NCBI GenBank assembly: GCA_002238855.1
Contig: MPND01000015.1
Location: 20,569-84,568, forward strand
Direction: 5' to 3'
DNA length: 64,000 nucleotides
DNA from: SAR202 cluster bacterium bin90
Lineage (GTDB): Bacteria; Chloroflexota; Dehalococcoidia; Lucifugimonadales; JADFKI01
Position numbers and translations under genes: made by a program. Under the pieces are notes generated by a model, which was not told the DNA's origin, searched no databases, and was given only the letters and a program-made list of their open reading frames with translations. Below are positions 32,994 through 41,787 of this stretch, in pieces. The number at the start of each line of letters is the position of its first letter. The stretch's first letter is position 1.

Positions 32994-33440
32994 CTATTCG
33001 GTAGTAACGGTCGCCCCTTCGCCTTCGCCAAGAACGGAATTGAGCGCGTGCCACGACAATGCGGCGCACTTTATCCTCGCCGGATACCTCGACACGCCCT
33101 CCAACAGTTCAGCATCCCCAAGCACATCGGGATTAAAGTCCTCCTGCGTGATCATGCTGCGAAACTCGTTGAACACCTTCTCGGCATCCTCGAGGGACAG
33201 CCCTTTCACGCTCTCGGTCATCATCGATGCCGATGCCTTGGATATCGCGCACCCCATCGCCTGGAAGCCCACATCAGCAATCATGTCGTCTTCCACAGCG
33301 AGATACAGCGTAATTTGATCACCACACAGCGGATTGAACCCCTCGGCCTCTCGGTTCGCATCGCTCGGCTTCCGAAAGTTCCGCGGTCTCCGGTTGTGGT
33401 CCATTATCACTTCTTGATATAGGTCGTCCAGATCGTACAT
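32994..33440 (-). CDS. sufU: SufU-type Fe-S cluster assembly protein, copy 2
   Basis: 148 aa from the ATG of MYDLDDLYQEV, the family start; the frame remains open to 33533 but that part overlaps sufD. Ligands C39, D41 (NPLCGDQ), C64 (AMGCAIS) and C125 (IKCAALSW) match the zinc/sulfur acceptor site. It is placed directly after sufD (8 nt gap), the position of SufU in many Gram-positive and Chloroflexota operons, so it may be the main partner of SufS, with the copy at 30219 a paralog. Confidence 0.9.
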   Translation of the reverse strand: MYDLDDLYQEVIMDHNRRPRNFRKPSDANREAEGFNPLCGDQITLYLAVEDDMIADVGFQAMGCAISKASASMMTESVKGLSLEDAEKVFNEFRSMITQEDFNPDVLGDAELLEGVSRYPARIKCAALSWHALNSVLGEGEGATVTTE

Positions 33441-33447
33441 TTCAGCC

Positions 33448-34776
33448 CTAAAACTCGAACTTGTAGCTTGGTAATGAATCAAGGAAGAGCCGCTCAAGAT
33501 AACTCCGCAGGTCGTCGTCTTCAACGGTATCAATGATTTCGCTGGCGAAGCCGTATATCAGCAGACGGCTCGCCGTCTCAAGGTCAATGCCTCGGCTCCG
33601 CATATAGAACACGGTGTCCAGGTCTATATTCCCCGCCGTCGCGCCGTGCCCGCACTTCACATCATCCGCCCAAATGAACAGCGATGGCTTGCTGTCAACC
33701 TCGGCATCAGGCGACAGCACCAGGTTCTTGTCCTCTTGGTGCGAGTCCGTCTTGATCGCGCCCGGCTGCACATACACCGTGCCGCCGAAGACCGCCCGCG
33801 ACCTGCCGTCCAGTATGCCCTTGTAAAGCAAACGGCTCGTGCAGAACGGCTTCTCATGGTTGATGTTGATGTAGTTGTCCATGTGCTGCCTGCCGGACGT
33901 GAAGTACAGCCCCTTCAGGTCGCACGAAGCATTCTCGCCGTCGATGCTGGTGTACAGGTCAAACCTACCCAGCCCAACCTGTCGCTCGAACACCTTCGAG
34001 TTATACGCGCTGCCCGACCCCTGCTTCACCCGCGTCACGCCCACGTGGTACGCGTCCTCACCCTCCATCAGCAGCCTGTAATGCTCAAGCGTAGCATCAT
34101 CTTCCAAGACAATCTCAGCAACAGAATTCGTAAGGCACTCGTTGCCCGGGACGCCGATATAACTCTCCACGATTGTCGCGCTGCTGCCGCGCCCCACTGA
34201 AACCAGAACCCTTGGATGCGAGACGGTCTGCTCCCCATCCGTCGAAACGAAAACCAGATTCAGCGGAGACTCCGCCGATAAACCCTCTGCAATCTCGACA
34301 ACCGCCCCATCATTGATGAACGCTGTGTTCAGCGCGATGAAGCCGTCCTCCTCCACATCCGCATACTGCCCCAGATATGAAGAGACCGCCCCATTGCCAG
34401 ACTCGACCGCCTCGGCAAGGCTGGAAATAGTTACACCGCTTCCGGCGCTCTCCGTATCCGATAGCTCCTCCGAAAGAAGCCCGTCGATAAATACAAGCCG
34501 CGCGCTGCCTTCGCGAAAAGGCGCAATCTCGCCAAGTTCCTCAGCGCTGAAATCGCCGACCCCATCCGTCGCCAGTGCAAGTTCGGCATCTGCAATCGGC
34601 GCCACATTCGTGTACTTGTAAGGCTCGTTCCCCCGCCGTGCCGTAGGCAGTCCCACCTCTTGGAAGCGTTCCCAAGCCGCCGCGCGTATTTCACGCAGCC
34701 ATTCCGGCTGGTCCGCGCCATCCAGATAGATATAGTCCGATGTGTACTGTTCGTATCGTGTAAGTGTCTGTGTCAT
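33448..34776 (-). CDS. sufD: Fe-S cluster assembly scaffold protein SufD
   Basis: 442 aa from the ATG of MTQTLTRYEQYT, which has a GGTGGA site; a TTG 36 nt upstream is possible but less likely. The C-terminal beta-helix core is clear (GLYFTSGRQHMDNYIN, DSHQEDKNLVLSPDAEVDSKP, CGHGATAGNID). SufD pairs with SufB and SufC to build clusters and helps iron entry. It carries the conserved C-terminal His of KCGHGAT. The neighbours are sufC upstream and sufU downstream. Confidence 0.93.
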   Translation of the reverse strand: MTQTLTRYEQYTSDYIYLDGADQPEWLREIRAAAWERFQEVGLPTARRGNEPYKYTNVAPIADAELALATDGVGDFSAEELGEIAPFREGSARLVFIDGLLSEELSDTESAGSGVTISSLAEAVESGNGAVSSYLGQYADVEEDGFIALNTAFINDGAVVEIAEGLSAESPLNLVFVSTDGEQTVSHPRVLVSVGRGSSATIVESYIGVPGNECLTNSVAEIVLEDDATLEHYRLLMEGEDAYHVGVTRVKQGSGSAYNSKVFERQVGLGRFDLYTSIDGENASCDLKGLYFTSGRQHMDNYININHEKPFCTSRLLYKGILDGRSRAVFGGTVYVQPGAIKTDSHQEDKNLVLSPDAEVDSKPSLFIWADDVKCGHGATAGNIDLDTVFYMRSRGIDLETASRLLIYGFASEIIDTVEDDDLRSYLERLFLDSLPSYKFEF

Positions 34777-34886
34777 AAGAGTTTGTCCACCTGCCAGGTC
34801 TTCCGTGTTCAAGCCTTCAGAGAACAGAAATTTCGCGCATCACTACTATTTCAACGCGTGACCCTGCTCACTTTCAGCAATACCAG

Positions 34887-35669
34887 CTAGGCAGGCACCA
34901 CCTCCCGCAACCACTCGTACCCCTTCTCTTCAAGCTCCAGCGCAAGCTCGCGCCCGCCCGACATTGCGATGTTGCCGTCAACAAGCACATGCACATAGTC
35001 CGGCGTGATGTAGTTCAAAATCCGCTGGTAGTGCGTCACCATCACGATCGCGCGTTCCGCCGACCTATACTGGTTCACCCCGTTGGACACGATCCGAAGT
35101 GCATCAATGTCCAGCCCCGAATCCGTCTCGTCCAGCAGTGCAAGCGTCGGCTCCAGCAACGCAAGCTGAAGTATCTCGTTGCGCTTCTTCTCGCCGCCTG
35201 AGAACCCCTCGTTGACCGACCGTCTCACGAGGTCACCCTCGATCTCCACAGTCTCCATCGCCGCCTCGAGCATCCGGTCGAACTCTCTGACCCGAAGCTC
35301 CTTCTCGCCACGGTGCTGCCGTATCGCATCAACCGAAGACTTCAGGAACTGCCATGAGCGCACGCCCGGCAACTCCACAGGATATTGAAACGCAAGGAAC
35401 ACGCCTTCACGCGCCCGCGTCTCCGGGTCCATCGTCAGAAGGTCCTCTCCCTTGTAAATCACCTCGCCGCCAGTAATCGTGTACTCCGGCCTGCCCGCCA
35501 GCACATTCGCCAGCGTGCTCTTGCCGGACCCGTTCGGCCCCATAATCGCATGCACCTCACCTATGTTCACCGTGAGGCTTATACCCTTCAGAATCTGCGT
35601 ATCCTCAATGGATACTTCCAGATTCCGGACTTCCAAAAGCGGTGTGTCGTTACCGTTTGCCTGTGTCAT
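34887..35669 (-). CDS. sufC: SufC ATPase of the SUF complex
   Basis: 260 aa ABC ATPase. Walker A GPNGSGKST, Q loop at FQYPVELPG, signature FSGGEKKRNE, Walker B LALLDETDSGLD and the H loop VTHYQRIL. SufC drives conformational change in SufB-SufD during cluster assembly and is cytosolic. It starts 2 nt after the sufB stop. Confidence 0.96.
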   Translation of the reverse strand: MTQANGNDTPLLEVRNLEVSIEDTQILKGISLTVNIGEVHAIMGPNGSGKSTLANVLAGRPEYTITGGEVIYKGEDLLTMDPETRAREGVFLAFQYPVELPGVRSWQFLKSSVDAIRQHRGEKELRVREFDRMLEAAMETVEIEGDLVRRSVNEGFSGGEKKRNEILQLALLEPTLALLDETDSGLDIDALRIVSNGVNQYRSAERAIVMVTHYQRILNYITPDYVHVLVDGNIAMSGGRELALELEEKGYEWLREVVPA

Positions 35670-35671
35670 TC

Positions 35672-37132
35672 CTAACCTACCGTGCCCTCCAGATTGACCC
35701 TCAGAAGCTGCGACGCCTCCGCCGCAAACTCGAAGGGAAGCTCCTTAAAAATACCCCGGCAGAAGCCGTTGATTATCATGTAGTTCGCCTCTTCAAGGCC
35801 GATGCCGCGCTGCTGCAAATAAAACAACTGGCTGTCATCAACCTTCGAAGTCGTCGCCTCGTGCGCCATCTGCGCCGTCGGATTTCGTACCTCGATATAC
35901 GGCACCGTATGCGCGCCGCAGTCGTCGCCGATGAGCAGCGAGTCACACTGCGTGAAGTTCCGCGCATTCCGCGCCGAGGGCATTATCTTCACCTGCCCCC
36001 TGTACGTATTCTGCGCCTTGCCCGCCGATATGCCCTTGGCGATTATCGTGCTCTTCGTGTTCTTGCCAATGTGGATCATCTTCGTGCCGGTGTCCGCCTG
36101 CTGATAGTTGTTCACCAGCGCCACAGAATAGAACTCCCCTACCGAGTTGTCGCCCTGCAGTATCACGCTCGGGTACTTCCAGGTGATGGCCGAGCCGGTC
36201 TCCACCTGCGTCCAGGAAATCTTCGAGTTCTTGCCCCGTGCTGCGCCCCGCTTCGTCACGAAGTTATAGACGCCGCCGTTGCCCTCTTTGTCTCCCGGAT
36301 ACCAGTTCTGAAGCGTCGAATACTTTATCTCCGCATCATCCAACGTAACCAGTTCAACCACTGCGGCATGAAGCTGGTGCGTCTTCCGCATCGGAGCCGT
36401 GCACCCTTCGAGATAGCTCACATACGCGCCCTCAGCCGCGATGATAAGCGTCCGCTCGAACTGCCCAGTGTCCAACTCGTTGATGCGGAAGTAGGTCATC
36501 AGCTCGATCGGGCAGCGCACTCCCGGCGGCACATATACGAACGACCCGTCGCTAAAGACAGCCGCATTAAGCGCCGCATAGAAATTGTCGGTATAAGGCA
36601 CAACTGAGCCGAGATACTTCTTAACAATCTCCGGATGCGTCTTCACCGCCTCGCTCACCGAGCAGAATATGACGCCCGCTTCCTCAAGCATCTTGCGATA
36701 AGTCGTCGCGACCGAAGCGCTGTCCAGCACCGCATCTATCGCAACACCCGTCAGCCGCTTCTGCTCTAGGAGTGGTATTCCCAGCTTATCGAAGGCTTCC
36801 CGTATCTCCGGGTCAACGTCATCCAGGCTCTGCGGCGCATCTGCCTGAGACTTCGGCGCGGCGTAGTAGATGATGTCCTGAAAGTCGATAGGCGGGTACT
36901 CGATATTCGCCCACTTCGGCTCTTCATTGTTGAGCGTCAGCCAGTGGCGATACGCCCTCAGCCGCCACTCCAGCATCCAGTCCGGCTCGCCCTTCTTCAT
37001 CGAGATAAGCCTGACAATATCCTCGCTCAGTCCGCGCGGCGCGATGTCCGACTCGATATCGAAATCGAAGCCCCACTTATACGCCTGTTCCTCCACCCCC
37101 GTCTCACGCGAGATGACCTGTTGTGTCGTCAT
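35672..37132 (-). CDS. sufB: Fe-S cluster assembly scaffold protein SufB
   Basis: 486 aa, normal for SufB. Shows the [20 protein letters not shown] segment, [18 protein letters not shown] and the core [21 protein letters not shown]. The C-terminal [18 protein letters not shown] contains the conserved cysteine on which the cluster forms. First gene of the operon; the promoter at 37220-37248 and an inverted repeat lie upstream. Confidence 0.96.
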   Translation of the reverse strand: MTTQQVISRETGVEEQAYKWGFDFDIESDIAPRGLSEDIVRLISMKKGEPDWMLEWRLRAYRHWLTLNNEEPKWANIEYPPIDFQDIIYYAAPKSQADAPQSLDDVDPEIREAFDKLGIPLLEQKRLTGVAIDAVLDSASVATTYRKMLEEAGVIFCSVSEAVKTHPEIVKKYLGSVVPYTDNFYAALNAAVFSDGSFVYVPPGVRCPIELMTYFRINELDTGQFERTLIIAAEGAYVSYLEGCTAPMRKTHQLHAAVVELVTLDDAEIKYSTLQNWYPGDKEGNGGVYNFVTKRGAARGKNSKISWTQVETGSAITWKYPSVILQGDNSVGEFYSVALVNNYQQADTGTKMIHIGKNTKSTIIAKGISAGKAQNTYRGQVKIMPSARNARNFTQCDSLLIGDDCGAHTVPYIEVRNPTAQMAHEATTSKVDDSQLFYLQQRGIGLEEANYMIINGFCRGIFKELPFEFAAEASQLLRVNLEGTVG

Positions 37133-37185
37133 ATTCGCTGCCTTTCGTCTTTACCGCCAAATTGCATTAATACCCATCAAAGTGT

Positions 37186-37208
37186 TTGTTGATCAAATCA
37201 GTCAACAA
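37186..37208. promoter_or_regulatory. Inverted repeat, candidate operator of the SUF operon
   Basis: TTGTTGA (37186-37192) and TCAACAA (37202-37208) are perfect 7-bp arms around a 9-nt spacer. It lies just downstream of the -10 box, over the expected transcription start, where a bound repressor would block initiation. The operon encodes a three-cysteine Rrf2 protein, the obvious candidate. Binding is inference. Confidence 0.55.
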
Positions 37209-37219
37209 TACGCATTAGC

Positions 37220-37248
37220 AATATATCAACTCCACTAGCGCAGGTCAA
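37220..37248 (-). promoter_or_regulatory. sufB: Predicted sigma70 promoter of the SUF operon
   Basis: On the minus strand TTGACC (37248-37243) and TATATT (37225-37220) are separated by 17 nt, five of six matches in each box. The sufB start is 88 nt downstream. Confidence 0.65.
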
Positions 37249-37280
37249 TAATTTTTCGGAACGGCGAATTGCACCTGACC

Positions 37281-38180
37281 TTACCCCCTCAACAACCCTC
37301 GCATTACCGCCAGTGCCTCCGCGCTCTCCACTCCCACCGCCAAATCCACACTGCCGCCGCTCTCATAGTCGGCTCTGACCTCACCAACACGCTCCCCCTC
37401 AGTTTCAACCCTTAGTGTTGCCGCCCGCGTTTCTATCAGGTCAGGCCGCAGCGCCGCCATAACCGTCACCGGATCATGCAGGCTGAACCTTGCCCGGTGC
37501 TCCTCCTCGTCCAGATCGAACCACTTCTCAAGAACCTGCGCCGCCAGCCGCTCTCCGGGCGTCTCGCCACTCATCCACGACTCGTCATCCCGTGCCACGG
37601 ATGTCTGACGGGATATGTTCAGCCCCAGCAGCGTCACCGGCACCCCCGATCCGAACACCACGTTCGCCGCGTATGGATCGTCCCAGATGTTGAACTCCGC
37701 GTATGGCGTAACATTTCCTGAACCATCGCCCTGTCCGCCCATGATGTACACGCGCTGCAACGCGTCCTTTAGTCGCCCTTCCTTGTTCAGCGCCCGCGCC
37801 ACATTCGTCAGCGGGCCGACTGCGAACAGCGCCAGTTCGCCCGGCATCGCCAGCGCAGTCTCGACGATGAAGTCCACCGCATTTCCATCCGCGGGTCGCA
37901 CGTCCGTGTCCGGCAGCCGCACCGTCAGTCCCTCCTCCCCGTGCACTTCGTATGCGTGATGGAAATCCCCTTCCAGCGGCGTCGAAGAGCCAGCATACAC
38001 CGGAATCTCCGTGCGCCCCATGTAGTCCAGCAGCCGCAGCGCATTCGCGGTGGTATGCTCCAGCAACGCGTTCCCCTCCACGGTGGTCAGCCCCAATATT
38101 TCAAGCTCAGGGCTATTCAGCGCCATTATCAGCGCCAGTACATCGTCCGCTCCAGGGTCAGTGTCGATTATGCACTTCAT
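37281..38180 (-). CDS. Inosine-uridine preferring nucleoside hydrolase family protein
   Basis: 299 aa. The N-terminal IIDTDPGADDVLAL is the calcium-binding DxDPGxDD signature, and FAVGPLTNVA and the WDDPYAANVVF region follow family order. These enzymes cleave the N-glycosidic bond of ribonucleosides to base and ribose. It is the last gene of a minus-strand run of sugar genes from 42776. The substrate could be a nucleoside or another N-glycoside. Confidence 0.9.
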   Translation of the reverse strand: MKCIIDTDPGADDVLALIMALNSPELEILGLTTVEGNALLEHTTANALRLLDYMGRTEIPVYAGSSTPLEGDFHHAYEVHGEEGLTVRLPDTDVRPADGNAVDFIVETALAMPGELALFAVGPLTNVARALNKEGRLKDALQRVYIMGGQGDGSGNVTPYAEFNIWDDPYAANVVFGSGVPVTLLGLNISRQTSVARDDESWMSGETPGERLAAQVLEKWFDLDEEEHRARFSLHDPVTVMAALRPDLIETRAATLRVETEGERVGEVRADYESGGSVDLAVGVESAEALAVMRGLLRG

Positions 38181-38226
38181 GAATTGCTTGTCCTTCCATC
38201 TCGATCAGAATAATTCAGCCAGCCTA

Positions 38227-39192
38227 TTATCTTGTATCGCCGTTGCGAGATACAAACGCCTCCCATGCTTCCTCAGAACTGCGCCGCGCTCCAAGCCCAT
38301 GCTCGCTCTTTAACTTCTCGCCGCCGACCACCCAGGGGTATCTGATGAAGTCCAGTCCACACGCCGGCGTGCTACTCTGCAGCCCCAGCCTCCAGGACAC
38401 TTCCGTAGCACCGTACAGCAAAGGCGCCGGAATCTGCAGCAGCCTGCTCCCGGCAATGCGTGCCATATCGCTCATCCGTATGTGACCGCGACCGCCAAAG
38501 TTATAAGTCCCCTCGACGCCGTTCAGCAGACAATGCGTCATAATTTCTGCCGCATCGTCCTCGTGCAAGAACTGCATCGGCGGATCATATCCGGCGACAG
38601 ACACCAGCACCCGACTCGCCAGGTTTCGTGCCACAAAATTATCCGCACCCACGCCAAGCACCGGGCACGCCCGCAGTACGCATATGTTCAGACTGTTATG
38701 GCGTATCTCGAACCCGCGCAGTATCGCCTCCACCTCAACCTTTGCCTCACCATACTGAAAACCGGGCACCGGGCGTAGTGGGAAGTCCTCTGTCAGCACC
38801 GCGGGATTATCTGCATGCGCTCCGTAAACTGTCGCGCTGCTCATGTACAGAACATTCTGAACGCCCACCGCAGCGCACGCGCTCATCACATTCGAAGCGC
38901 CGTCCACATTCACCCTGCGCGCTCCCCCGGCATTGCGGTCCGGCTGAATCACGAACGCCAGATGAGCCATAGCATCTATACCGTTGTCCGCAAGAATGTC
39001 GGTGATGTCCGTCGTAATGTCGCGCCCGACAAACGCCACATTCCGAGGAAGTTCTCCCGGCATCGGTCGGACATCAATTCCGAGTACCCGTTCCACCCCC
39101 TCGCACTGCGCAAGCCTCCTCACGAGCAGCCGCCCAAGATACCCCGAAGCACCCGTCACCGCCACACGCCGAACCGTTTGCACCGTCCCCAC
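38227..39192 (-). CDS. NAD-dependent epimerase/dehydratase (extended SDR)
   Basis: 321 aa starting at GTG, which overlaps the stop of the preceding gene (TAGTG). Rossmann motif TGASGYLG at about 14-21, LAFVIQPD, the serine-containing strand YMSSATVYGAH and the Y-x-x-x-K of FQYGEAK. Extended SDRs epimerise or dehydrate nucleotide sugars, or oxidise sugar acids. Here the linked aldolase and kinase point to free-sugar catabolism. The substrate is not assignable. Confidence 0.85.
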   Translation of the reverse strand: MGTVQTVRRVAVTGASGYLGRLLVRRLAQCEGVERVLGIDVRPMPGELPRNVAFVGRDITTDITDILADNGIDAMAHLAFVIQPDRNAGGARRVNVDGASNVMSACAAVGVQNVLYMSSATVYGAHADNPAVLTEDFPLRPVPGFQYGEAKVEVEAILRGFEIRHNSLNICVLRACPVLGVGADNFVARNLASRVLVSVAGYDPPMQFLHEDDAAEIMTHCLLNGVEGTYNFGGRGHIRMSDMARIAGSRLLQIPAPLLYGATEVSWRLGLQSSTPACGLDFIRYPWVVGGEKLKSEHGLGARRSSEEAWEAFVSRNGDTR

Positions 39193-39557
39193 TACTCGAC
39201 AACATCGGTGAAATCAAATTTCAGCGTCCCCAGCCCCGGCACGTCAAACCCCATCCCGATGGTGTGCGTTCCCGGCGATAGACTTGTCCCCTCCACCTTC
39301 ACAACGATTGTCTTGTTCATCGCCAGCGTGAATGTATTGTCTCTGCTGACGGTATCAAATGGCGAAATGACCCCATCGAGCACGAATGCCGTTGCCTCCG
39401 GAGACACCTCGTCCCCATCAACGACAAGCGGCAGCATCCCATGCGCGTACCCCGATCCCAACCGGTTAGCAAGCAGAAATTCAAAGCCCGTCTCAGTGTT
39501 CTTCAGGCTGCCTCTCTGATACAGCCGCCTCAGCAGAAACCCCGGAACACTTACCAT
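39192..39557 (-). CDS. Small beta protein resembling C-glycoside deglycosidase beta subunit (DUF6379-like)
   Basis: 121 aa, single beta-sandwich-like domain without signal peptide. The opening RRLYQRGSLKNTETGFEF and the VVDGDEVSPEATAFVLDG strand resemble, from memory, the DUF6379 family to which beta subunits of C-deglycosylation enzymes belong. The alpha subunit (a sugar isomerase-type TIM barrel) is not in the window, so the role is uncertain. It is translationally coupled to the epimerase. Confidence 0.5.
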   Translation of the reverse strand: MVSVPGFLLRRLYQRGSLKNTETGFEFLLANRLGSGYAHGMLPLVVDGDEVSPEATAFVLDGVISPFDTVSRDNTFTLAMNKTIVVKVEGTSLSPGTHTIGMGFDVPGLGTLKFDFTDVVE

Positions 39558-39587
39558 TCAGCAATAGCCTCCATCCATACCGGCAAC

Positions 39588-40259
39588 CTATCCTTCAAGG
39601 CTCTCCCGCCGCATCTCAAACACCGCCATTTCCGCCTCTAAGACATCGGAAGGCAGGGACGTCGCGCCGCCGAGCATGCTAGCGTACACCATCACCCGCG
39701 CCGCATGCTCCACCAGCTCACACACCTTCAGCGCCTCTCGCAGGTCCGCACCCACACCCACAACGCCGTGATTGCGCATCAGCGCAGCATTTCGCCCACC
39801 TAGAGCCTTCCGTACATTCGTCGCAAGCGCCTCACTACTCGGAAATGCGTACTCCGCAACTTTGACATCACCGCCGACAGTTAGAACCATCTCGTCAATG
39901 ATTGGCAGTATATCAAGCCCTGCCACCGCCACTGCCGTCGCAAACGCCGAGTGAGCGTGCATCACCGCGCCCACATCTCTCCTATGCCTGTATATCTCCG
40001 CGTGCAGCATCGCCTCGCTCGAAGGCACACCGCAGCCCTCCACCGGCTCAATATCCATGTCGGTAACCAGAATGTCCTCAGTGTTCAGAATATCGTACTC
40101 GATACCTGAAGGCGTAATGGCCATCAACTCCCTTTCATCGGAGTCCACATCCACCCGCATGCTCACATTCCCGCTCGTGCCCACGACAAGACCCAGAGCC
40201 GCCATCCTTTGCGCAGCCTCCAGCACCGCCCTGCGCTCTTCCTGCCAGTTCAATCTCAT
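39588..40259 (-). CDS. Class II aldolase / adducin family protein (fuculose-phosphate aldolase-like)
   Basis: 223 aa from the ATG of MRLNWQEERRAV; a longer open frame exists but lies inside the kinase gene. Motifs: GTSGNVSMR (phosphate/glycine loop), PSSEAMLHAEIY with the catalytic glutamate, zinc ligands in AVMHAHSAF and RNHGVVG. It would cleave a ketose-1-phosphate to dihydroxyacetone phosphate and an aldehyde. The adjoining FGGY kinase (11 nt upstream) would supply the phosphate ester. Confidence 0.9.
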   Translation of the reverse strand: MRLNWQEERRAVLEAAQRMAALGLVVGTSGNVSMRVDVDSDERELMAITPSGIEYDILNTEDILVTDMDIEPVEGCGVPSSEAMLHAEIYRHRRDVGAVMHAHSAFATAVAVAGLDILPIIDEMVLTVGGDVKVAEYAFPSSEALATNVRKALGGRNAALMRNHGVVGVGADLREALKVCELVEHAARVMVYASMLGGATSLPSDVLEAEMAVFEMRRESLEG

Positions 40260-40269
40260 CACATACGCC

Positions 40270-41787
40270 TTACAAGCTGACCTTGTCCATCCGTTCCGCC
40301 AACTCAAGCCATTGTCGGTAGAAAAGCTCATACTCCGCCGAAACATGCGGATTCGGCTCAACTGCGCTCGTACGCTCCTTCGCCCAATCCGCAGCCTCAT
40401 CCAGCGTTGTGAACCCGCCGCCCGCACTCTCCGCGCAAAGCCATGCCCCCAGCCCACTCGCATCCGGTGACTGCGACATCCTGATCTCCCTCCCCAAGAC
40501 ATCTGCCACGATGGGCGCGAGAGTCCGGCTCCGTATCATCCCTCCGCCCAGCGCCACAGTCACTGCCGTCCGAACACCAACCAACTCAAGAGCATCCAGG
40601 TTCGCCCGGATACCGTAAGCAGCAGACTCGAGAGCAGCTCGCGCAAAATTGCCTCTCCCTAGTTCGCTCAGAGTCATAGGCACCGGAAAGACAAACCCAC
40701 CTGTCCTCATTCTGGGACTGCTGTACTGCGTTCTCGCGCTTCCCATAATCGCCTGCACGCCTTCGCTGCCCGCTGAAACTCTGCCCGCAGCCGCATCCAT
40801 CGCCTCGAATCCATCAGTCGCATCGCCGCACAGCATGTTCACCAGCCACGAGTATGCGTTACCCAGATCGCCAGCGCTGCTTTCCGCAACCCACCTGTCC
40901 GGCACAGGAAAGCGCCCGACCCACGAGCTCGCATCCATCGAATACATTGGAGCTTCCGTTATCATCTGCACGGGCGCGCTCCATCCCGCCACAATCCCAA
41001 CCTCACCCCTCTCATGGACCCCAATCCCCAGCAGCCCACACTGCGTATCCGCCCCGGCGGCAACCACTGGTTTTCCCTCATGGAGCATTGTTTCTCCCGC
41101 CGCAGTCGAACTCAACCTTCCCACCACGCTCCCTGCATCAACCAGTCTCCCAGTGTCAAACATCACACCAAGCTCTGACAACAGCGAATGACACCATTCC
41201 CCACTGCCAATGTCAAGCAATCCCGCTTCCCCCGCAAGCGTCCGCTCGTTCGCAATCTCGCCCGTAAGCCGGTAAACCAGCCAGTCGCCAAGCGCCAACG
41301 CCTTGGACACACGCTCATACACCTCTGGTTGGTGGCGAGCGAACCACTTCAGTTTCGCTGGGACAAACAGAAAGGAAGGCAAATGACCCGTAGTCCGATA
41401 CACCAGGTCCGTGTAGGCATCGTCAATCTCAGCCCCCTCGAAGAACGCCCTCAGATCGAGATTCGGCCCCGCGTAAAGTGTATAGCCTTCCCCATCGAGA
41501 AACACCATCGCCTGCCTCTGACTCGTAACCGCGACCGAGCCGATGTCCCCGCGAGCAATGCCACTGCCACACACAGTCTCCTTGATGAGTTCGCAGAACG
41601 CCCTCCAGAGCGCCTCAGGCTCCCACTCTCTCGCCAGTGAATAAGCCTCGCCCGACTCCACGAAATCCCACGCCCGTCTGCTCGACCCGACAACGCGCCC
41701 TTCATCGTCGTACACAAAGCACTTCGCGCAGCTCGTTCCAGCGTCCAGCACCAGCGTGTACCGTCTATTCAAGTCGCGCTCGCCCAT
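40270..41787 (-). CDS. FGGY-family carbohydrate kinase
   Basis: 505 aa from the ATG that overlaps the preceding stop (TGATG); a TTG lies one codon upstream. First domain LVLDAGTSCAKCFVYDDEG (phosphate loop), middle SAGDLGNAYSWL, second domain VTVALGGGMIRSRTLAPIVADVLG and SPDASGLGAWLCA. FGGY kinases phosphorylate xylulose, ribulose, fuculose, gluconate or glycerol. The order dehydrogenase-kinase-class II aldolase suggests ketose 1-phosphate formation, as for fuculose or ribulose-type sugars. Confidence 0.9.
   Translation of the reverse strand: MGERDLNRRYTLVLDAGTSCAKCFVYDDEGRVVGSSRRAWDFVESGEAYSLAREWEPEALWRAFCELIKETVCGSGIARGDIGSVAVTSQRQAMVFLDGEGYTLYAGPNLDLRAFFEGAEIDDAYTDLVYRTTGHLPSFLFVPAKLKWFARHQPEVYERVSKALALGDWLVYRLTGEIANERTLAGEAGLLDIGSGEWCHSLLSELGVMFDTGRLVDAGSVVGRLSSTAAGETMLHEGKPVVAAGADTQCGLLGIGVHERGEVGIVAGWSAPVQMITEAPMYSMDASSWVGRFPVPDRWVAESSAGDLGNAYSWLVNMLCGDATDGFEAMDAAAGRVSAGSEGVQAIMGSARTQYSSPRMRTGGFVFPVPMTLSELGRGNFARAALESAAYGIRANLDALELVGVRTAVTVALGGGMIRSRTLAPIVADVLGREIRMSQSPDASGLGAWLCAESAGGGFTTLDEAADWAKERTSAVEPNPHVSAEYELFYRQWLELAERMDKVSL

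Noticed and set aside
40260..40502. 81-residue N-terminal extension of the class II aldolase
   Set aside because: It lies inside the kinase gene and is Arg/Ser-rich without similarity; the family start is at 40259.
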